Made by a program: the position numbers and the translations under genes
In this document: positions 25,176 through 35,345 of the stretch, piece by piece
Numbering within the stretch: the first letter of the stretch is position 1
How the letters are laid out: each line of letters starts with the position of its first letter
Notes under the pieces: model-generated
Databases searched by the model: none
Seen by the model: only the letters and a program-made list of their open reading frames with translations
What the model was told of the DNA's origin: nothing
Source: an uncultured Lachnospiraceae bacterium
GTDB taxonomy: Bacteria; Bacillota; Clostridia; Lachnospirales; Lachnospiraceae
Assembly (NCBI GenBank): GCA_902797025.1
Contig: CADBRN010000030.1
Location: 1 to 64,000, forward strand
DNA length: 64,000 nt
Reading direction: 5' to 3'

Positions 25176-26804
25176 TCACCGGTAAACGCGGATTTTCCGC
25201 AGAAGCTTCACGATCTTTGTTCCCATCGGATAACGGCGCATCTCCTGCTCCGTCGTGTGTGAGAAAATGACGTAGCCGACGAGGTAGACGAGCACCGCGA
25301 TGAGGATCGCCGCGATCACCGCGATCGACGGCCGTCTCGTCAGACGGAAGAGGATTTCATAAAGAACGAAGGAGATCACTCCCATCACCACGGACGCCGC
25401 GGCCGGCTCAACATACGTCTTCCGGAATTCATTCCGGAACCCGAGATATTTATGAAGCATCAAACTGTTCAGGATCCAGTCGAACAGGGAGTAGAGAATG
25501 TTCGCGATCATGACCGCATAGATGCTCAGTCCCGGTGCAATCAGCAGCATCACCGTCAGGATCAGCAGGTTCAGAACCAGTGAAATACCCGCGTTGACCA
25601 GTGCTTCCTTCTGGCGGCCGATTGACTGAAGAACGCTGCTCGTGATCGTCGACAGCGACGCAAACAGGACGTACACAGAGCCGGTCAGAAGAAGTTTCGC
25701 CGCCAGATTCGTGGCCGCCGGAAACAGGACGCCCATGATCGGATAAGCGAAGATCGTCAGCCCGAACATACACGGGATGCAGATAAACATCGTCAGGCGG
25801 ATCGTCTGTGTGATTTTTCCGTTTGCGCTTTTTATACTTCCGACCGCGTATTCTCCGGAAACCTCCGGCATCATCGCGGACGCGCTCGCCGATGCCAGTG
25901 CCAGCGGGATATTGATGATCGGAATGTAGTAGTTGCTGTATTCTCCGTATGCAGCCGAGATCACTTTGGAATCCATCCCGTGAAAGCCCTCGATCGTCGA
26001 GTAGAGGTAGCTGTCGAGGTATGCACTCGCGTTATTCACAAAGGTCGTGAAAAGAATCGGCGTGATCATCAGAAAGATGATCCGGAACACCTCACCGTAC
26101 GTCTCTTCTCCGTCCGTCCGGTCTTTTCTCCGTTCGCGCTTAAAATAGCTCCGGTTGATGAAAAAGACGAACAGCATAAAGGCCAGTCCGGTCAGCACTC
26201 CGGCGCCCGTTCCCATCGTGCCGCCGACGGATCCGTAAATCGCCGCTTCCGTTCCCCCGTTCTGCGCGTACCTGCGGATCAGCAACCATGCGGCCAGCAC
26301 ACTGATCACCGCGTTCATGATCTGTTCCGCGATCTGCGAGATCGAGGTCGGGGTCATGGTGTCGTGAGCCTGAAAGTAGCCGCGGAACACGCCGAGAATC
26401 GCCGAGAAGAAGATCGTCGGGGCGAGTACCCGCAGAGCCGGAAGTGCGTTCTGCTGGTTCGCCGGAAGAAGAACCGGGCCGCCGAAAAATGCGATAAACG
26501 CCGTGATTCCGCCGACCAGAAGGGCATAGAGCAGAGCTCCCCTGAATACTTTCTGGGCATTTTTATACTGTTTGAGTGCAAGACGTTCCGAGACAATCTT
26601 CGAGACCGCCATCGGTATACTGTACGAAGAGATCAGAAGGAGGATCGTGTACAGGTTGCTCGCGTAGCTGTAATAGCCAAGACCGACCCCGCCCAGGATG
26701 CTTCCGAGCGGCCGTCTGTAAATCAACCCGATAATTCTTGAGATAATCGACGCGACCATCAGAACCGAGGCGTTTTTTACAAGGTTGTTTTTCTTTTTTG
26801 CCAT
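25176..26804 (-). CDS. MurJ/SpoVB-like flippase, MOP superfamily
   Basis: This 542-residue protein has about fourteen membrane helices and the YtgP/SpoVB pattern: an N-terminal NASVLMVASIISRIIGLIYR, then GYYSYASNLYTILLLIS and GVFRGYFQAHDTMTPTSISQ. These proteins translocate lipid-linked peptidoglycan precursors or other polyprenyl-linked sugars across the membrane. It follows ung by 18 nt on the same strand, so it is probably co-transcribed. Which lipid-linked substrate is carried, and whether a second MurJ exists elsewhere, cannot be told here. Confidence 0.88.
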   Translation of the reverse strand: MAKKKNNLVKNASVLMVASIISRIIGLIYRRPLGSILGGVGLGYYSYASNLYTILLLISSYSIPMAVSKIVSERLALKQYKNAQKVFRGALLYALLVGGITAFIAFFGGPVLLPANQQNALPALRVLAPTIFFSAILGVFRGYFQAHDTMTPTSISQIAEQIMNAVISVLAAWLLIRRYAQNGGTEAAIYGSVGGTMGTGAGVLTGLAFMLFVFFINRSYFKRERRKDRTDGEETYGEVFRIIFLMITPILFTTFVNNASAYLDSYLYSTIEGFHGMDSKVISAAYGEYSNYYIPIINIPLALASASASAMMPEVSGEYAVGSIKSANGKITQTIRLTMFICIPCMFGLTIFAYPIMGVLFPAATNLAAKLLLTGSVYVLFASLSTITSSVLQSIGRQKEALVNAGISLVLNLLILTVMLLIAPGLSIYAVMIANILYSLFDWILNSLMLHKYLGFRNEFRKTYVEPAAASVVMGVISFVLYEILFRLTRRPSIAVIAAILIAVLVYLVGYVIFSHTTEQEMRRYPMGTKIVKLLRKIRVYR

Positions 26805-26822
26805 TTCTGTCCGATTGCTCCC

Positions 26823-27497
26823 TTATACATCTTCGATCTGCCAGTCGATCGGTTCCAGACCGTTCGCTTCAAGATAACGGTTCGTTTTTGAAAACGGCCT
26901 GCTCCCGAAAAACCCGCGGTACGCCGAGAGCGGACTCGGATGCGGCGCCTTCAGCACGAGGTGTTTCGGGTTTGTAATCATCGGCTCCTTCTGCTGGGCC
27001 GGCCTTCCCCAGAGAATATACACCATCGGGCGGTCCTGCGCGGCGGCGGCGCGGATCGCGGCATCGGTGAACTCCTCCCATCCGATCCCGCGGTGCGAAT
27101 TCGCCCGGTGCGCCCGAACGGTAAGAACGGTATTCAGAAGCAGGACGCCCTGCCGCGCCCACTTAACGAGACTTCCGTTGTTCGGGATTCTGCAGCCGAG
27201 GTCATCGTGCAGTTCCTGATAGATGTTGACGAGAGAAGGCGGAATCTCAACCCCCGGCTTCACAGAAAAGCAAAGACCCTCGGCCTGACCCTCCTCATGG
27301 TAGGGATCCTGCCCCAGAATCACGACCTTTACCTTTGAGAGCGGCGTCAGATGAAACGCATTAAAGATTTCATCGGCCGGCGGGTAGACCTTTTCCGTCC
27401 TGTACGCCCGTCCGACCGTCTCGAACAATTTTCTGTAATAAGGTTTCCGGAACTCTGAAGAGAGTGCCCCGGCCCATTCACCGGTAATCGGCGGCAT
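26823..27497 (-). CDS. ung: Uracil-DNA glycosylase, family 1
   Basis: This 224-residue enzyme has the family 1 motifs GQDPYHEEGQAEGLCFS with catalytic Asp64, and HPSPLSAYRGF with the catalytic His. It excises uracil from DNA to start base-excision repair. The start is placed at ATG 27497, seven bases after AGGAGG; an ATG two codons earlier touches the ribosome binding site. It follows hisF by 23 nt, an unusual functional pairing but a consistent strand. Confidence 0.97.
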   Translation of the reverse strand: MPPITGEWAGALSSEFRKPYYRKLFETVGRAYRTEKVYPPADEIFNAFHLTPLSKVKVVILGQDPYHEEGQAEGLCFSVKPGVEIPPSLVNIYQELHDDLGCRIPNNGSLVKWARQGVLLLNTVLTVRAHRANSHRGIGWEEFTDAAIRAAAAQDRPMVYILWGRPAQQKEPMITNPKHLVLKAPHPSPLSAYRGFFGSRPFSKTNRYLEANGLEPIDWQIEDV

Positions 27498-27520
27498 GAT
27501 CATTCCTCCTGCGTCAATGC

Positions 27521-28282
27521 TCAGAGACGCACGGAGATCCCGCGTCCCTTAAGATATTCCTTCACTTCGCGAATTTCAAGTTCTTTATAATGGAACAGTG
27601 ACGCGGCGAGGGCGGCATCCGCGCCTCCCTTCGTGAGTGCGTCATAAAAATGTTCCAGCGTCCCGGCACCGCCGGATGCGATCACCGGAATTCCCACCGC
27701 ATCCGAGATCGCTCTGGTCAGCGAAATGTCGTACCCGGCCTTTGTCCCGTCGCAGTCCATGCTCGTGAGCAGGATCTCCCCGGCGCCCAGCCGCTCGGCC
27801 TTCACCGCCCATTCAACCGCGTCGATGCCCATATCGACGCGCCCTCCGTTTTTATAAACCGTCCAGCCGTCCCCGTCCGCACGCTTTTTCGCGTCGATCG
27901 CGACGACGACGCACTGACTTCCGAACTTGTAGGCGGCATCGGAGATCAGCTGCGGATTCATGATGGCGGCACTGTTGATCGAGATTTTGTCCGCCCCCTC
28001 CCGGAGCAGCGTCCGGAAATCCTCCACGGTTCGTATTCCGCCTCCGACCGTAAACGGAATGAATACGTTCGAGGCGACCCTCCGCACCATATCGACAACC
28101 GTCCCGCGGTGATCGCTCGAGGCAGTGATATCGAGAAAAACAACCTCATCCGCCCCCGCCTGATCGTACGCTTTCGCGATCTCGACCGGATCGCCCGCAT
28201 CGCGCAGATTGACGAAATTGACTCCTTTGACGACCCTGCCCTCATTCACATCAAGGCACGGGATAATTCGTTTTGTAAACAT
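27521..28282 (-). CDS. hisF: Imidazole glycerol phosphate synthase, cyclase subunit
   Basis: This 253-residue beta/alpha-barrel has catalytic Asp11 in [20 protein letters not shown] and the second catalytic Asp near 130 ([15 protein letters not shown]). Phosphate-binding GG motifs (VGGGIRT, ASGGAGT) are present. HisF uses ammonia from HisH to make imidazole glycerol phosphate and AICAR in histidine synthesis. The start at 28282 follows AAGGGAGACGGAACC. It begins 14 nt after hisH and probably shares the promoter at 29263-29291. Confidence 0.98.
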   Translation of the reverse strand: MFTKRIIPCLDVNEGRVVKGVNFVNLRDAGDPVEIAKAYDQAGADEVVFLDITASSDHRGTVVDMVRRVASNVFIPFTVGGGIRTVEDFRTLLREGADKISINSAAIMNPQLISDAAYKFGSQCVVVAIDAKKRADGDGWTVYKNGGRVDMGIDAVEWAVKAERLGAGEILLTSMDCDGTKAGYDISLTRAISDAVGIPVIASGGAGTLEHFYDALTKGGADAALAASLFHYKELEIREVKEYLKGRGISVRL

Positions 28283-28296
28283 GGTTCCGTCTCCCT

Positions 28297-28911
28297 TCAC
28301 CCCTTCGCAAGCGCCGCGAAGTTTTTCAGAATCGCCATCCCGACGTCCGAGCTCTTCTCCGGATGAAACTGGCAGGCAAAAAGATTTCCCTGTTCCACCG
28401 AAGCATGCACCGTCACTCCGTAGTCTGCCGTTGCCTTGACAATCGTCTCATCCTCCGCTTCCAGATAGTAGGAGTGCACGAAATATACGTAAGATTGATC
28501 GGGAATTCCCCGGAAAAGCCGTCCGTTGTTCTGAAGATGGAGGGAATTCCAGCCCATGTGCGGGATCTTCAGACCCGGCATCTCCGGAAAGCGGCGGATC
28601 CTGCCCCTGAGCAGTCCGAGTCCCTCCACCCCGGGACTCTCCTCGCTCGACTCGAAGAACAGCTGAAGTCCGAGGCAAATCCCGAGCACCGGTTTTCCCT
28701 CCGACGCAGCTTCCTTTAAAGCCGAAACAAGACCGAATGAATGCAGATTTTCCATGGCGTCACCAAAGCTTCCTACGCCCGGAAGAATCACTTCATCGGC
28801 CTTCCTGATCTCTTCGTTATCACGTGTTACGCAGACTTCTTCCCCGAGAAACCTCAGCGCCTTTTCGACGCTACGGATATTGCCCGCGTCATAATCCAGA
28901 ATTGCAATCAT
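28297..28911 (-). CDS. hisH: Imidazole glycerol phosphate synthase, glutaminase subunit
   Basis: This 204-residue class I glutamine amidotransferase has nucleophile Cys79 in [14 protein letters not shown], His and Glu in [10 protein letters not shown], and the N-terminal [12 protein letters not shown] motif. It hydrolyses glutamine and channels ammonia to HisF. It lies 17 nt downstream of the TrpR-like regulator gene and just before hisF. Other his genes are not in the window. Confidence 0.98.
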   Translation of the reverse strand: MIAILDYDAGNIRSVEKALRFLGEEVCVTRDNEEIRKADEVILPGVGSFGDAMENLHSFGLVSALKEAASEGKPVLGICLGLQLFFESSEESPGVEGLGLLRGRIRRFPEMPGLKIPHMGWNSLHLQNNGRLFRGIPDQSYVYFVHSYYLEAEDETIVKATADYGVTVHASVEQGNLFACQFHPEKSSDVGMAILKNFAALAKG

Positions 28912-28928
28912 ACGTTTCCTCCCAGGGC

Positions 28929-29234
28929 TCAGTCTTCTGCCGGCGGGTTCCCGCCCATCCTCTTCAATACCATATCATAGCCGTCGTTCCCGTAAATCAG
29001 GGAACGATTGACGCGGCTGATCGTCGCGGTCGACGCGCCGGTCTTTTTCGAAATTTCCAGATACGTCTTCTTGTCCCGCAGCATCCGCGCAACTTCAAAA
29101 CGCTGGGAAAGTGAAAGCAGCTCATTGATCGTACACGCATCCTCAAAGAATGTGTAGCACTCGTCAACCGTCTTCAGAGTAAGAATCGCGCGGAAAAGCT
29201 CATTGACCGCTTCTGTGTGAATATCTTTTGACAT
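28929..29234 (-). CDS. TrpR-superfamily regulator, YerC/HisR type
   Basis: This 101-residue helical protein belongs to the YerC/YecD branch of the Trp-repressor superfamily, with the DNA-binding segment TYLEISKKTGASTATISRVNRSL. Members of this branch have been proposed to act as histidine-responsive repressors in firmicutes; here the gene heads hisH-hisF, supporting that role. Its promoter contains two near-identical palindromes that are good candidates for its own operator. The corepressor, if any, is inferred to be histidine or a related metabolite. Confidence 0.88.
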   Translation of the reverse strand: MSKDIHTEAVNELFRAILTLKTVDECYTFFEDACTINELLSLSQRFEVARMLRDKKTYLEISKKTGASTATISRVNRSLIYGNDGYDMVLKRMGGNPPAED

Positions 29235-29257
29235 CTCGGCACTTCCTCCTTAAGATG

Positions 29258-29291
29258 GTAAAATTTTAGCACAGTAAAACTTTACAGTCAA
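29258..29291 (-). promoter_or_regulatory. Promoter with twin palindromic operators, YerC-hisHF operon
   Basis: TTGACT (29291-29286) and TAAAAT (29268-29263) are 17 bp apart on the minus strand. GTAAAATTTTAG (29258-29269) covers the -10 and GTAAAACTTTAC (29274-29285) fills the spacer; both are palindromic and their centres are 16 bp apart. A repressor bound here would block RNA polymerase. Confidence 0.75.
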
Positions 29292-29303
29292 GAAACGACC
29301 GGA

Positions 29304-30245
29304 CTATTCCGAAATCACACAATCCGGAACATACCGCTTCGCCGCCGCGATATCGCCCTGAATCTTTTTCTTCAATTCATCGACGGAGGAAAATTTTTGT
29401 TCCGGCCGCTCAAAGTGAAGCAGGTACACGCGCGCCTCCCGTCCGTACAGATCCCCGTCCCCATTCAGAAGATTCGTCTCCGCCGTGACGCCCGATCCGC
29501 TCACCGTGGGACGGACTCCGATATTAGTGACTCCTCTGTAGCGCTGCGCTCCGATCACAGCAAAGCTGAAGTAGACTCCGCGCGGCGGGAGCATCTTCTC
29601 CTCATGCGGAATCTGATTGATCGTCGGAATTCCGATGCTTCTGCCGATCTGCCGTCCGTGCATGATCTCGCCGGTGATAAAATACGGGCGGCCGAGGAGC
29701 CGTTTCACCGTCTCCATATTTCCCCTGAGCAGCTCTTCCCGGACCCAGGTGCTGCTGATCTCCCGCCCGGTCACATCATCCCGCTTCTTTCCGATCACGG
29801 AAACCGTGAATCCGCAGCGCCTTCCGGCCTCCTCAAGAAACGCCGCATCCCCCTTCCGGTCTTTTCCGAAACGAAAATCATCGCCGACGACGAGTGCCTC
29901 CGCGTGAAATTTTCCGATCAGAATCTTCCTCACAAAGTCATCGGGGGAGAGTTCCCGGAACTCCTTCGTAAAAGGGCATTCGATCAGAACATCCATCGCC
30001 TCTTCCGATAACAGAAGACGGCGCTCCTCATTCGTCATCAGCATTTTCCCTGCCCGGTGATGAATCTTTGCCTGAGGCGGCGCGTCAAACGTAAAGACAA
30101 CGCTCGTCAGAGAGCGCCGGTCCGCGATTTCCCGCACCTGCTCCAGAAGCATCCGGTGCCCGAGATGAACACCGTCAAACTTGCCCAGCGTGATAACCGT
30201 CGGTTTTTCACTCCGGTAATCCGATAAGTTTCTGAAGTATTCCAA
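29304..30245 (-). CDS. ribF: Bifunctional riboflavin kinase/FAD synthetase
   Basis: This protein of about 313 residues has an N-terminal FAD-synthetase nucleotidyltransferase domain (TLGKFDGVHLGH, then SPDDFVRKIL) and a C-terminal riboflavin kinase domain (GRQIGRSIGIPTINQ). It makes FMN and FAD. The start is inferred as TTG 30245, preceded by GAGGAG at 6 nt and matching family N termini; a GTG twelve codons earlier overlaps the truB stop. It ends the rimP-nusA-infB operon, the usual place for ribF in firmicutes. Confidence 0.95.
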   Translation of the reverse strand: MEYFRNLSDYRSEKPTVITLGKFDGVHLGHRMLLEQVREIADRRSLTSVVFTFDAPPQAKIHHRAGKMLMTNEERRLLLSEEAMDVLIECPFTKEFRELSPDDFVRKILIGKFHAEALVVGDDFRFGKDRKGDAAFLEEAGRRCGFTVSVIGKKRDDVTGREISSTWVREELLRGNMETVKRLLGRPYFITGEIMHGRQIGRSIGIPTINQIPHEEKMLPPRGVYFSFAVIGAQRYRGVTNIGVRPTVSGSGVTAETNLLNGDGDLYGREARVYLLHFERPEQKFSSVDELKKKIQGDIAAAKRYVPDCVISE

Positions 30246-30277
30246 TTTTCTCTCCTCAATCCCCTGACCTGCACTTC

Positions 30278-31225
30278 TCACATTCCGGTTGGATCCGGAT
30301 CATAATACATCTGCTCCGGCCGGAACTGACCGGTTCCGGAAATTGCCGCAAAAATACCGACAAACCGGTTTTCCGAGTCGTAAAGCCGGATTCTCTCCGG
30401 ACAGCAGTGATCCGGAGAGGGATGCCCTGCCATATTTTTTTCATCCGCGGTCAGGTCTTTCCGCGTCACCGCGTTCCCGTTGTGCGCCGCCGCATCCTGC
30501 CGCGTATCCGTCCGGAAGGCGGGAAGATCCGCATACATCCGGTCGATCGGAAGGATCGCGTCCGCAAGGCGGCCGGTGTCCCGGAGTTCCTGCAGCTGAG
30601 CGATTTTCAGAGCATCCGAAAGCGAAAACGGACCTACCTGCGTCCGCAGCAGATATTCCATGCATCCTCCGCAGCCGAGTCTGCTTCCGATGTCATTGCA
30701 GAGCGTCCGGATATACGTTCCCCGCGAACAGGTGACGGAAAAGCGGACCCGGGGAAGGTCCACCGACTGAATCGCGATCTCATAAAAACAGACCGGACGC
30801 GCCTCCCGTTCGACCGTGACACCCTGACGGGCCAGATCATACAGACGCTGTCCGCCCACCTTTCTGGCCGAATACATCGGCGGGATCTGCATCTGTTTCC
30901 CGAGAAAGCCTTCCATCACAGTCCAGATCGTGCGCTCATCCGGAAGATTCTCCCGGCCGGAGCGCGAGAGCACTGTTCCCGATGCATCCTGCGTGTCGGT
31001 CGTGACTCCGAGCAGCAGAACCGCTTCGTACGTCTTCCGCTCGTCCGTCAGATATCCGCACAGTTTCGTGGCTTTCCCCAGACAGACCGGGAGCACGCCC
31101 TCCGCATCCGGATCAAGCGTGCCCGTGTGTCCGATCTTTCTCTGACCGGCGATTCCCTTCAGCTTCGACACGACGTCGTTCGATGTCCAGCCGGCCTCTT
31201 TATAAACATTCAGAATTCCGTTCAT
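30278..31225 (-). CDS. truB: tRNA pseudouridine-55 synthase TruB
   Basis: This 315-residue protein has the catalytic motif GHTGTLDPDAEGVLP, the ETTTD-like TYEAVLLLGVTTDTQD region, CSRGTYIRTLCNDIG and a C-terminal PUA-like tail. TruB isomerises U55 in the T-loop of tRNAs. The start ATG lies inside the 3' end of nrnA, overlapping by about 26 nt; two adjacent ATGs (31228 and 31225) are possible and the second has the better spacing. It is part of the infB operon. Confidence 0.96.
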   Translation of the reverse strand: MNGILNVYKEAGWTSNDVVSKLKGIAGQRKIGHTGTLDPDAEGVLPVCLGKATKLCGYLTDERKTYEAVLLLGVTTDTQDASGTVLSRSGRENLPDERTIWTVMEGFLGKQMQIPPMYSARKVGGQRLYDLARQGVTVEREARPVCFYEIAIQSVDLPRVRFSVTCSRGTYIRTLCNDIGSRLGCGGCMEYLLRTQVGPFSLSDALKIAQLQELRDTGRLADAILPIDRMYADLPAFRTDTRQDAAAHNGNAVTRKDLTADEKNMAGHPSPDHCCPERIRLYDSENRFVGIFAAISGTGQFRPEQMYYDPDPTGM

Positions 31226-32216
31226 CATCTTTCTCGTCGTTTTCTTCGCGCATCTGCGCGTCATGTTCGCGGAACTGGATATCCAGTTCTCTCGCAATCG
31301 CGTTGATCACATCGCGGTGCATTCCCTGCACCGTACATCCCGCCGCACGCACATGGCCGCCGCCGCCGAACACAGCGGCGATGCGGCTGACATCGATATA
31401 ATCTTTCGAGCGCATACTGACCTTGTACTCGAGCCACTCCGTCTCATACAGAAAAACCGCGACCTCAACCCCGATCGTATTGCGCAGCTGGCTCACGATT
31501 CCATCCATATCCTTCGGCGTCACGCCGAAAAACTTCATCGTCCGCTCACGGATCACCGAGACGATCACTTTCCCGTCAAAGAACAGAAAACTCTCCATCA
31601 GAGCCCGTCCGAGAATCTGATTCTCCGCATACGACTTCTGATAATACGTGCGGTCGATGATCCATGTGTACGGAATCCCCTTCTTCATCAGTGAGGCCGC
31701 GACGCACATGGTTTCCGGCGAGCAGCTCTGATACTGGAATATCCCTGTGTCGTGGGCGATTCCCATATAGAGCGCCTCCGCGCACTTCTCGGATATTTTC
31801 TCCGGATCAAGAAAACGATAAACAACCTCGGCGGTGGAACTCGCCTCCGGATCGTTATAGAACCAGGTGTACGCACCCTCGTTCGTCCGGTGATGATCCA
31901 GACAGAGAACCTTCCCGGTCGAATCGATGAGATCCTGTACGACGCCGACGCGGTCCCTGCTGCTGATGTCGAGAAGAATCAGCAGATCAAAGGACGCGTC
32001 CGCATCGTGAGACGATCGGATTTGATCAAAGTCCTTCAGAAAGGAGAATACTTCCCGCGGCTCTTCCAGATAAACCTCTACATCAAGTCCCGGAAAATTT
32101 TCCGTCAGGTAGAGATACAGTCCCATGCAGGAACCCACACAGTCCCCGTCAGGATGTACATGACCCGCTATCGCGATCTTCTTCACATTCTCAAGATAGG
32201 CCGCTATCTTCTCCAT
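31200..32216 (-). CDS. nrnA: DHH-family oligoribonuclease/pAp phosphatase NrnA
   Basis: This 338-residue protein has the DHH-DHHA1 architecture: IAGHVHPDGDCVGSCMG (motif I), LILLDISSRDR, LCLDHHRTNEG (DHH motif) and the DHHA1 signature GGGGHVRAAGC. NrnA degrades nanoRNAs and dephosphorylates 3'-phosphoadenosine 5'-phosphate. It overlaps rbfA by 26 nt upstream and truB downstream, indicating coupled translation within the operon. The tail is acidic and Glu/Asp-rich. Confidence 0.95.
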   Translation of the reverse strand: MEKIAAYLENVKKIAIAGHVHPDGDCVGSCMGLYLYLTENFPGLDVEVYLEEPREVFSFLKDFDQIRSSHDADASFDLLILLDISSRDRVGVVQDLIDSTGKVLCLDHHRTNEGAYTWFYNDPEASSTAEVVYRFLDPEKISEKCAEALYMGIAHDTGIFQYQSCSPETMCVAASLMKKGIPYTWIIDRTYYQKSYAENQILGRALMESFLFFDGKVIVSVIRERTMKFFGVTPKDMDGIVSQLRNTIGVEVAVFLYETEWLEYKVSMRSKDYIDVSRIAAVFGGGGHVRAAGCTVQGMHRDVINAIARELDIQFREHDAQMREENDEKDDERNSECL

Positions 32217-32586
32217 CTTCGCTGCTTCCTCTGTCTTTCCCGACGACTTCGTCGATCAGCTTTGACATTTTGTTCCCATATTCAATGGACTCATCCAGCC
32301 GGAAGAACAGTTCCGGCGTGATCCGCATATTCAGGTTCTGCGCAAGCATCCGGCGGATGTATCCCTTTGAGTGCTCAAGTCCTTTGAGCGTACGCTCCTT
32401 TGTATCCTCGTCCCCGAGCACGCTTACATAAACCTTGCAGGTCTTCAGATCCGGCGCCACACAGACCTCTGTGACCGAAGTCATCAAAGCGACATCCGGA
32501 TCCTTCAGGCCGGCGCGGATGATCTCCGAAATTTCCCGGAGCACCGCGTCGTTCACCTTTCGGTTTTTAATACTGTTTTTTCTCAT
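32191..32586 (-). CDS. rbfA: Ribosome-binding factor A
   Basis: This 131-residue KH-like protein begins [21 protein letters not shown] in family style (quoted to the conserved Ile) and carries [15 protein letters not shown] and [15 protein letters not shown]. RbfA binds the 30S subunit during late assembly and helps mature the 16S rRNA 5' end. The start overlaps the infB stop as ATGA. The tail is acidic (SSEDGED). Confidence 0.96.
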   Translation of the reverse strand: MRKNSIKNRKVNDAVLREISEIIRAGLKDPDVALMTSVTEVCVAPDLKTCKVYVSVLGDEDTKERTLKGLEHSKGYIRRMLAQNLNMRITPELFFRLDESIEYGNKMSKLIDEVVGKDRGSSEDGEDSGLS

Positions 32587-35345
32587 CTCGGAACCTCGAC
32601 CATCATATACGCCTCAACCAGATCGCCTTCCTGGATCTCGTTGAAATCTTCAAATACAAGACCGCACTCAAATCCGCTCCGGACTTCCTTCACGTCATCC
32701 TTGAAGCGTTTCAGGGATGCAAGATTCCCTTCGAAGATCTGCTTGTCCTCGCGGGTGATGCGTACCTGGCAGCCACGATGAATCGTGCCGTCGAGCACAT
32801 AGCTTCCTGCGATCGTTCCGATTCCGGAGGCCTTGAACAGCTGACGGATTTCCGCGTGGCCGATCACCTTCTCTTCCATCTTCGGAGCAAGCATACCCTT
32901 CATCGCGGCCTCAACATCTTCGATCGCCTTGTAGATAACCTTGTACAGCCGGATGTCGACTTTTTCCTGAGAAGCGATCGTCTTCGCGGTCTGATCCGGA
33001 TGTACGTTGAATCCGATGATAATCGCGTTGGACGCGGCTGCCAGCATGACGTCCGACTCGTTGATCGCGCCGACGCCTGCGTGTACAATGTGCACCGCAA
33101 CCTCTTCGTTCGACAGCTTCTCCATCGACTGAGCGACCGCCTCGACCGAGCCCTGAACGTCTGCCTTGACCAGGATATTCAGGTCTTTGACATCACCCTC
33201 ATGGATCTGGCTGAACAGATCGTCGAGGGACATTCTCGAGCGCGTCTCCTCAAGCAGCTTGTTTTTGCTCTCGTTGATAAAGGTCGCGGCGAAATTCTTC
33301 GCTTCCTTGTCCGTGTCTGTGACGACAAGGATTTCTCCCGCGTTCGGAACATCGTTCAGTCCCTGCACCTCGACCGGACGCGACGGGCCTGCCGCCTTCA
33401 CCTGACGGGCATTTTCGTCCGTCATCGCACGCACACGGCCGGATGCCGCGCCGCAGGCGATGTAATCTCCGACATGGAGGGTTCCCTTCTGAACAAGCAC
33501 ATTGACGACCGGCCCCTTTCCCTTGTCCAGCTTTGCCTCGAGAACAAGCGCACGGGCTTTGCGGTCCGGATCCGCCTTCAGCTCCATAACCTCGGATGTG
33601 AGCAGGATCATCTCAAGCAGATTGTCGATGCCCTCATGGGTCTTCGCGGATACCGGAACGAAGATCGTGCTTCCGCCCCAGTCCTCCGGAATCAGATCAT
33701 ACTCGGCCAGCTCCTGCTTGACACGGTCTATGTTTGCATTCGGTTTGTCAATCTTATTGATCGCCACGATGATCTCAACCTTCGCTGCCTTCGCGTGGTT
33801 GATCGCCTCGACCGTCTGCGGCATAACGCCGTCGTCCGCCGCCACGACAAGTACCGCGATATCCGTGGAATTCGCTCCGCGCATACGCATCGCGGTGAAC
33901 GCCTCGTGTCCCGGGGTATCAAGGAATGTGATCTTCTGTCCGTTGATCTCGACGACGTACGCGCCGATGCTCTGTGTGATGCCTCCTGCCTCGCGGTCGG
34001 TCACGTGCGTATCACGAATCGCGTCGAGAAGCGAGGTTTTACCGTGATCAACATGACCCATGACACAGACGACCGGCGGACGCGGAACCATCTTCGACTC
34101 ATCGTCATCCTCGTCCTTCAGCATCTCGGCGATCACATCGACCTTCTCCTCCGGCTCCGCGACGATATCGTAATCCATCGCGATCTCCTCGGCTTTGTCA
34201 AAGTCGATCTCCTGATTGACCGTCACCATCATTCCCTCCATAAAGAGCTTTTTGACGATTGCGGACGGCTGGATCTTCATCTTCTCCGCGAGCTCGCGGA
34301 TCGTTACTTTTTCCGGAATCCTGATCTCGGTCACCTTTTCGGCTTTCTTCTCTTCTCTCTTCTTCTTCGCCTGGTGCATCTGAAGCGGCGTATCACCCGG
34401 ACGGCTGTGTTTTCCCCGGCCGTTCCGGTCATTTGTATACTTGTTCTCTTTCAGGAAGGATTTATTCTTGTCCTTCTCCTTATCGCCGCGGCCCCTTCCG
34501 TTTCTGGAAGCAGCGGTTTCTACGGCCTCCGGCGCCCTGCGGTCGCCGCGCTGCGGTTTCTTCCGGTCCCCGCCGGCATCTCTTCCGCCCTGTGCGCCCC
34601 GGTGATCCGGGCGGCCGCCTCTGCGGTCGTCATTTTTCTCCGTGCGGAACGTCCTTCCCTGACGGTTCTCCTGCCCGCGTCCGTCCTCGCGGCGTCTTGA
34701 ATCGCCGGACCGCGCCGGTTTTCTTTCCTCCTGATGATGCAGATCACGCGTTTTTCTTCCGTTCTGCCCCTCGGAGGACTCTCTTGCCGGTGCTTTTGAG
34801 GCAGTCTGTTTCTCCGCATCGGTCACGGACGCAGCCGTCTTCGCCGCGGATGCCGGTGCCTTTGCCTCTGATGCCGATGCCTTCACTTCAGCCGCGGCTT
34901 CTTTCTTCTTCACCTCCGGCGCCTCTTCTTCCCGCTTCGGCGGTTCGTAGAAAGATGCCGGCGGATGCGGCCTCGGAACTTTCACGAGCGGCCTTTTCGG
35001 AGCGCGCTGCGTCTCCGCCGCATTTTTTCCTTCATTCTTCCTTCCGCCGGCGCTTTTCCGAAAGTTCTGGACCTCCTTGCTCTTCGCGTTCTGCGGATGA
35101 AATACCTGAATAATTCTCTTCTTTTTCCGGACGGGTTCTCCCGCCTTTTTGCCGGTGTCTTTTCCGGCAGCCGGACCTTCGGACGGTTTCGCACCGTTCC
35201 CAAACACGGTCCGCACGGTCTTCGCCGCGTTTTCATCAATCGAATCCGCCGTCACTTCGATCTTTTTTTCCTTCAGATACTCCGTGATCTTTTTTGCGTC
35301 CTCATTCAGTTCCTTTGCAAGCTCACTGATCGTGATTTTCGCCAA
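32583..35345 (-). CDS. infB: Translation initiation factor IF-2
   Basis: This 920-residue GTPase has two IF2-N subdomains (residues 1-55 and about 345-395). They flank a long Lys/Arg/Glu/Ala-rich linker. The G domain has [27 protein letters not shown] and NKIDKP, and the C-terminal domains bind fMet-tRNA. It positions initiator tRNA on the 30S subunit. The start is a TTG (35345) directly abutting the ylxQ stop (TAATTG), with only a weak upstream AAAGG. This suggests reinitiation by ribosomes finishing ylxQ. The 290-residue low-complexity linker is Arg- and Gly-rich. Confidence 0.97.
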   Translation of the reverse strand: MAKITISELAKELNEDAKKITEYLKEKKIEVTADSIDENAAKTVRTVFGNGAKPSEGPAAGKDTGKKAGEPVRKKKRIIQVFHPQNAKSKEVQNFRKSAGGRKNEGKNAAETQRAPKRPLVKVPRPHPPASFYEPPKREEEAPEVKKKEAAAEVKASASEAKAPASAAKTAASVTDAEKQTASKAPARESSEGQNGRKTRDLHHQEERKPARSGDSRRREDGRGQENRQGRTFRTEKNDDRRGGRPDHRGAQGGRDAGGDRKKPQRGDRRAPEAVETAASRNGRGRGDKEKDKNKSFLKENKYTNDRNGRGKHSRPGDTPLQMHQAKKKREEKKAEKVTEIRIPEKVTIRELAEKMKIQPSAIVKKLFMEGMMVTVNQEIDFDKAEEIAMDYDIVAEPEEKVDVIAEMLKDEDDDESKMVPRPPVVCVMGHVDHGKTSLLDAIRDTHVTDREAGGITQSIGAYVVEINGQKITFLDTPGHEAFTAMRMRGANSTDIAVLVVAADDGVMPQTVEAINHAKAAKVEIIVAINKIDKPNANIDRVKQELAEYDLIPEDWGGSTIFVPVSAKTHEGIDNLLEMILLTSEVMELKADPDRKARALVLEAKLDKGKGPVVNVLVQKGTLHVGDYIACGAASGRVRAMTDENARQVKAAGPSRPVEVQGLNDVPNAGEILVVTDTDKEAKNFAATFINESKNKLLEETRSRMSLDDLFSQIHEGDVKDLNILVKADVQGSVEAVAQSMEKLSNEEVAVHIVHAGVGAINESDVMLAAASNAIIIGFNVHPDQTAKTIASQEKVDIRLYKVIYKAIEDVEAAMKGMLAPKMEEKVIGHAEIRQLFKASGIGTIAGSYVLDGTIHRGCQVRITREDKQIFEGNLASLKRFKDDVKEVRSGFECGLVFEDFNEIQEGDLVEAYMMVEVPR

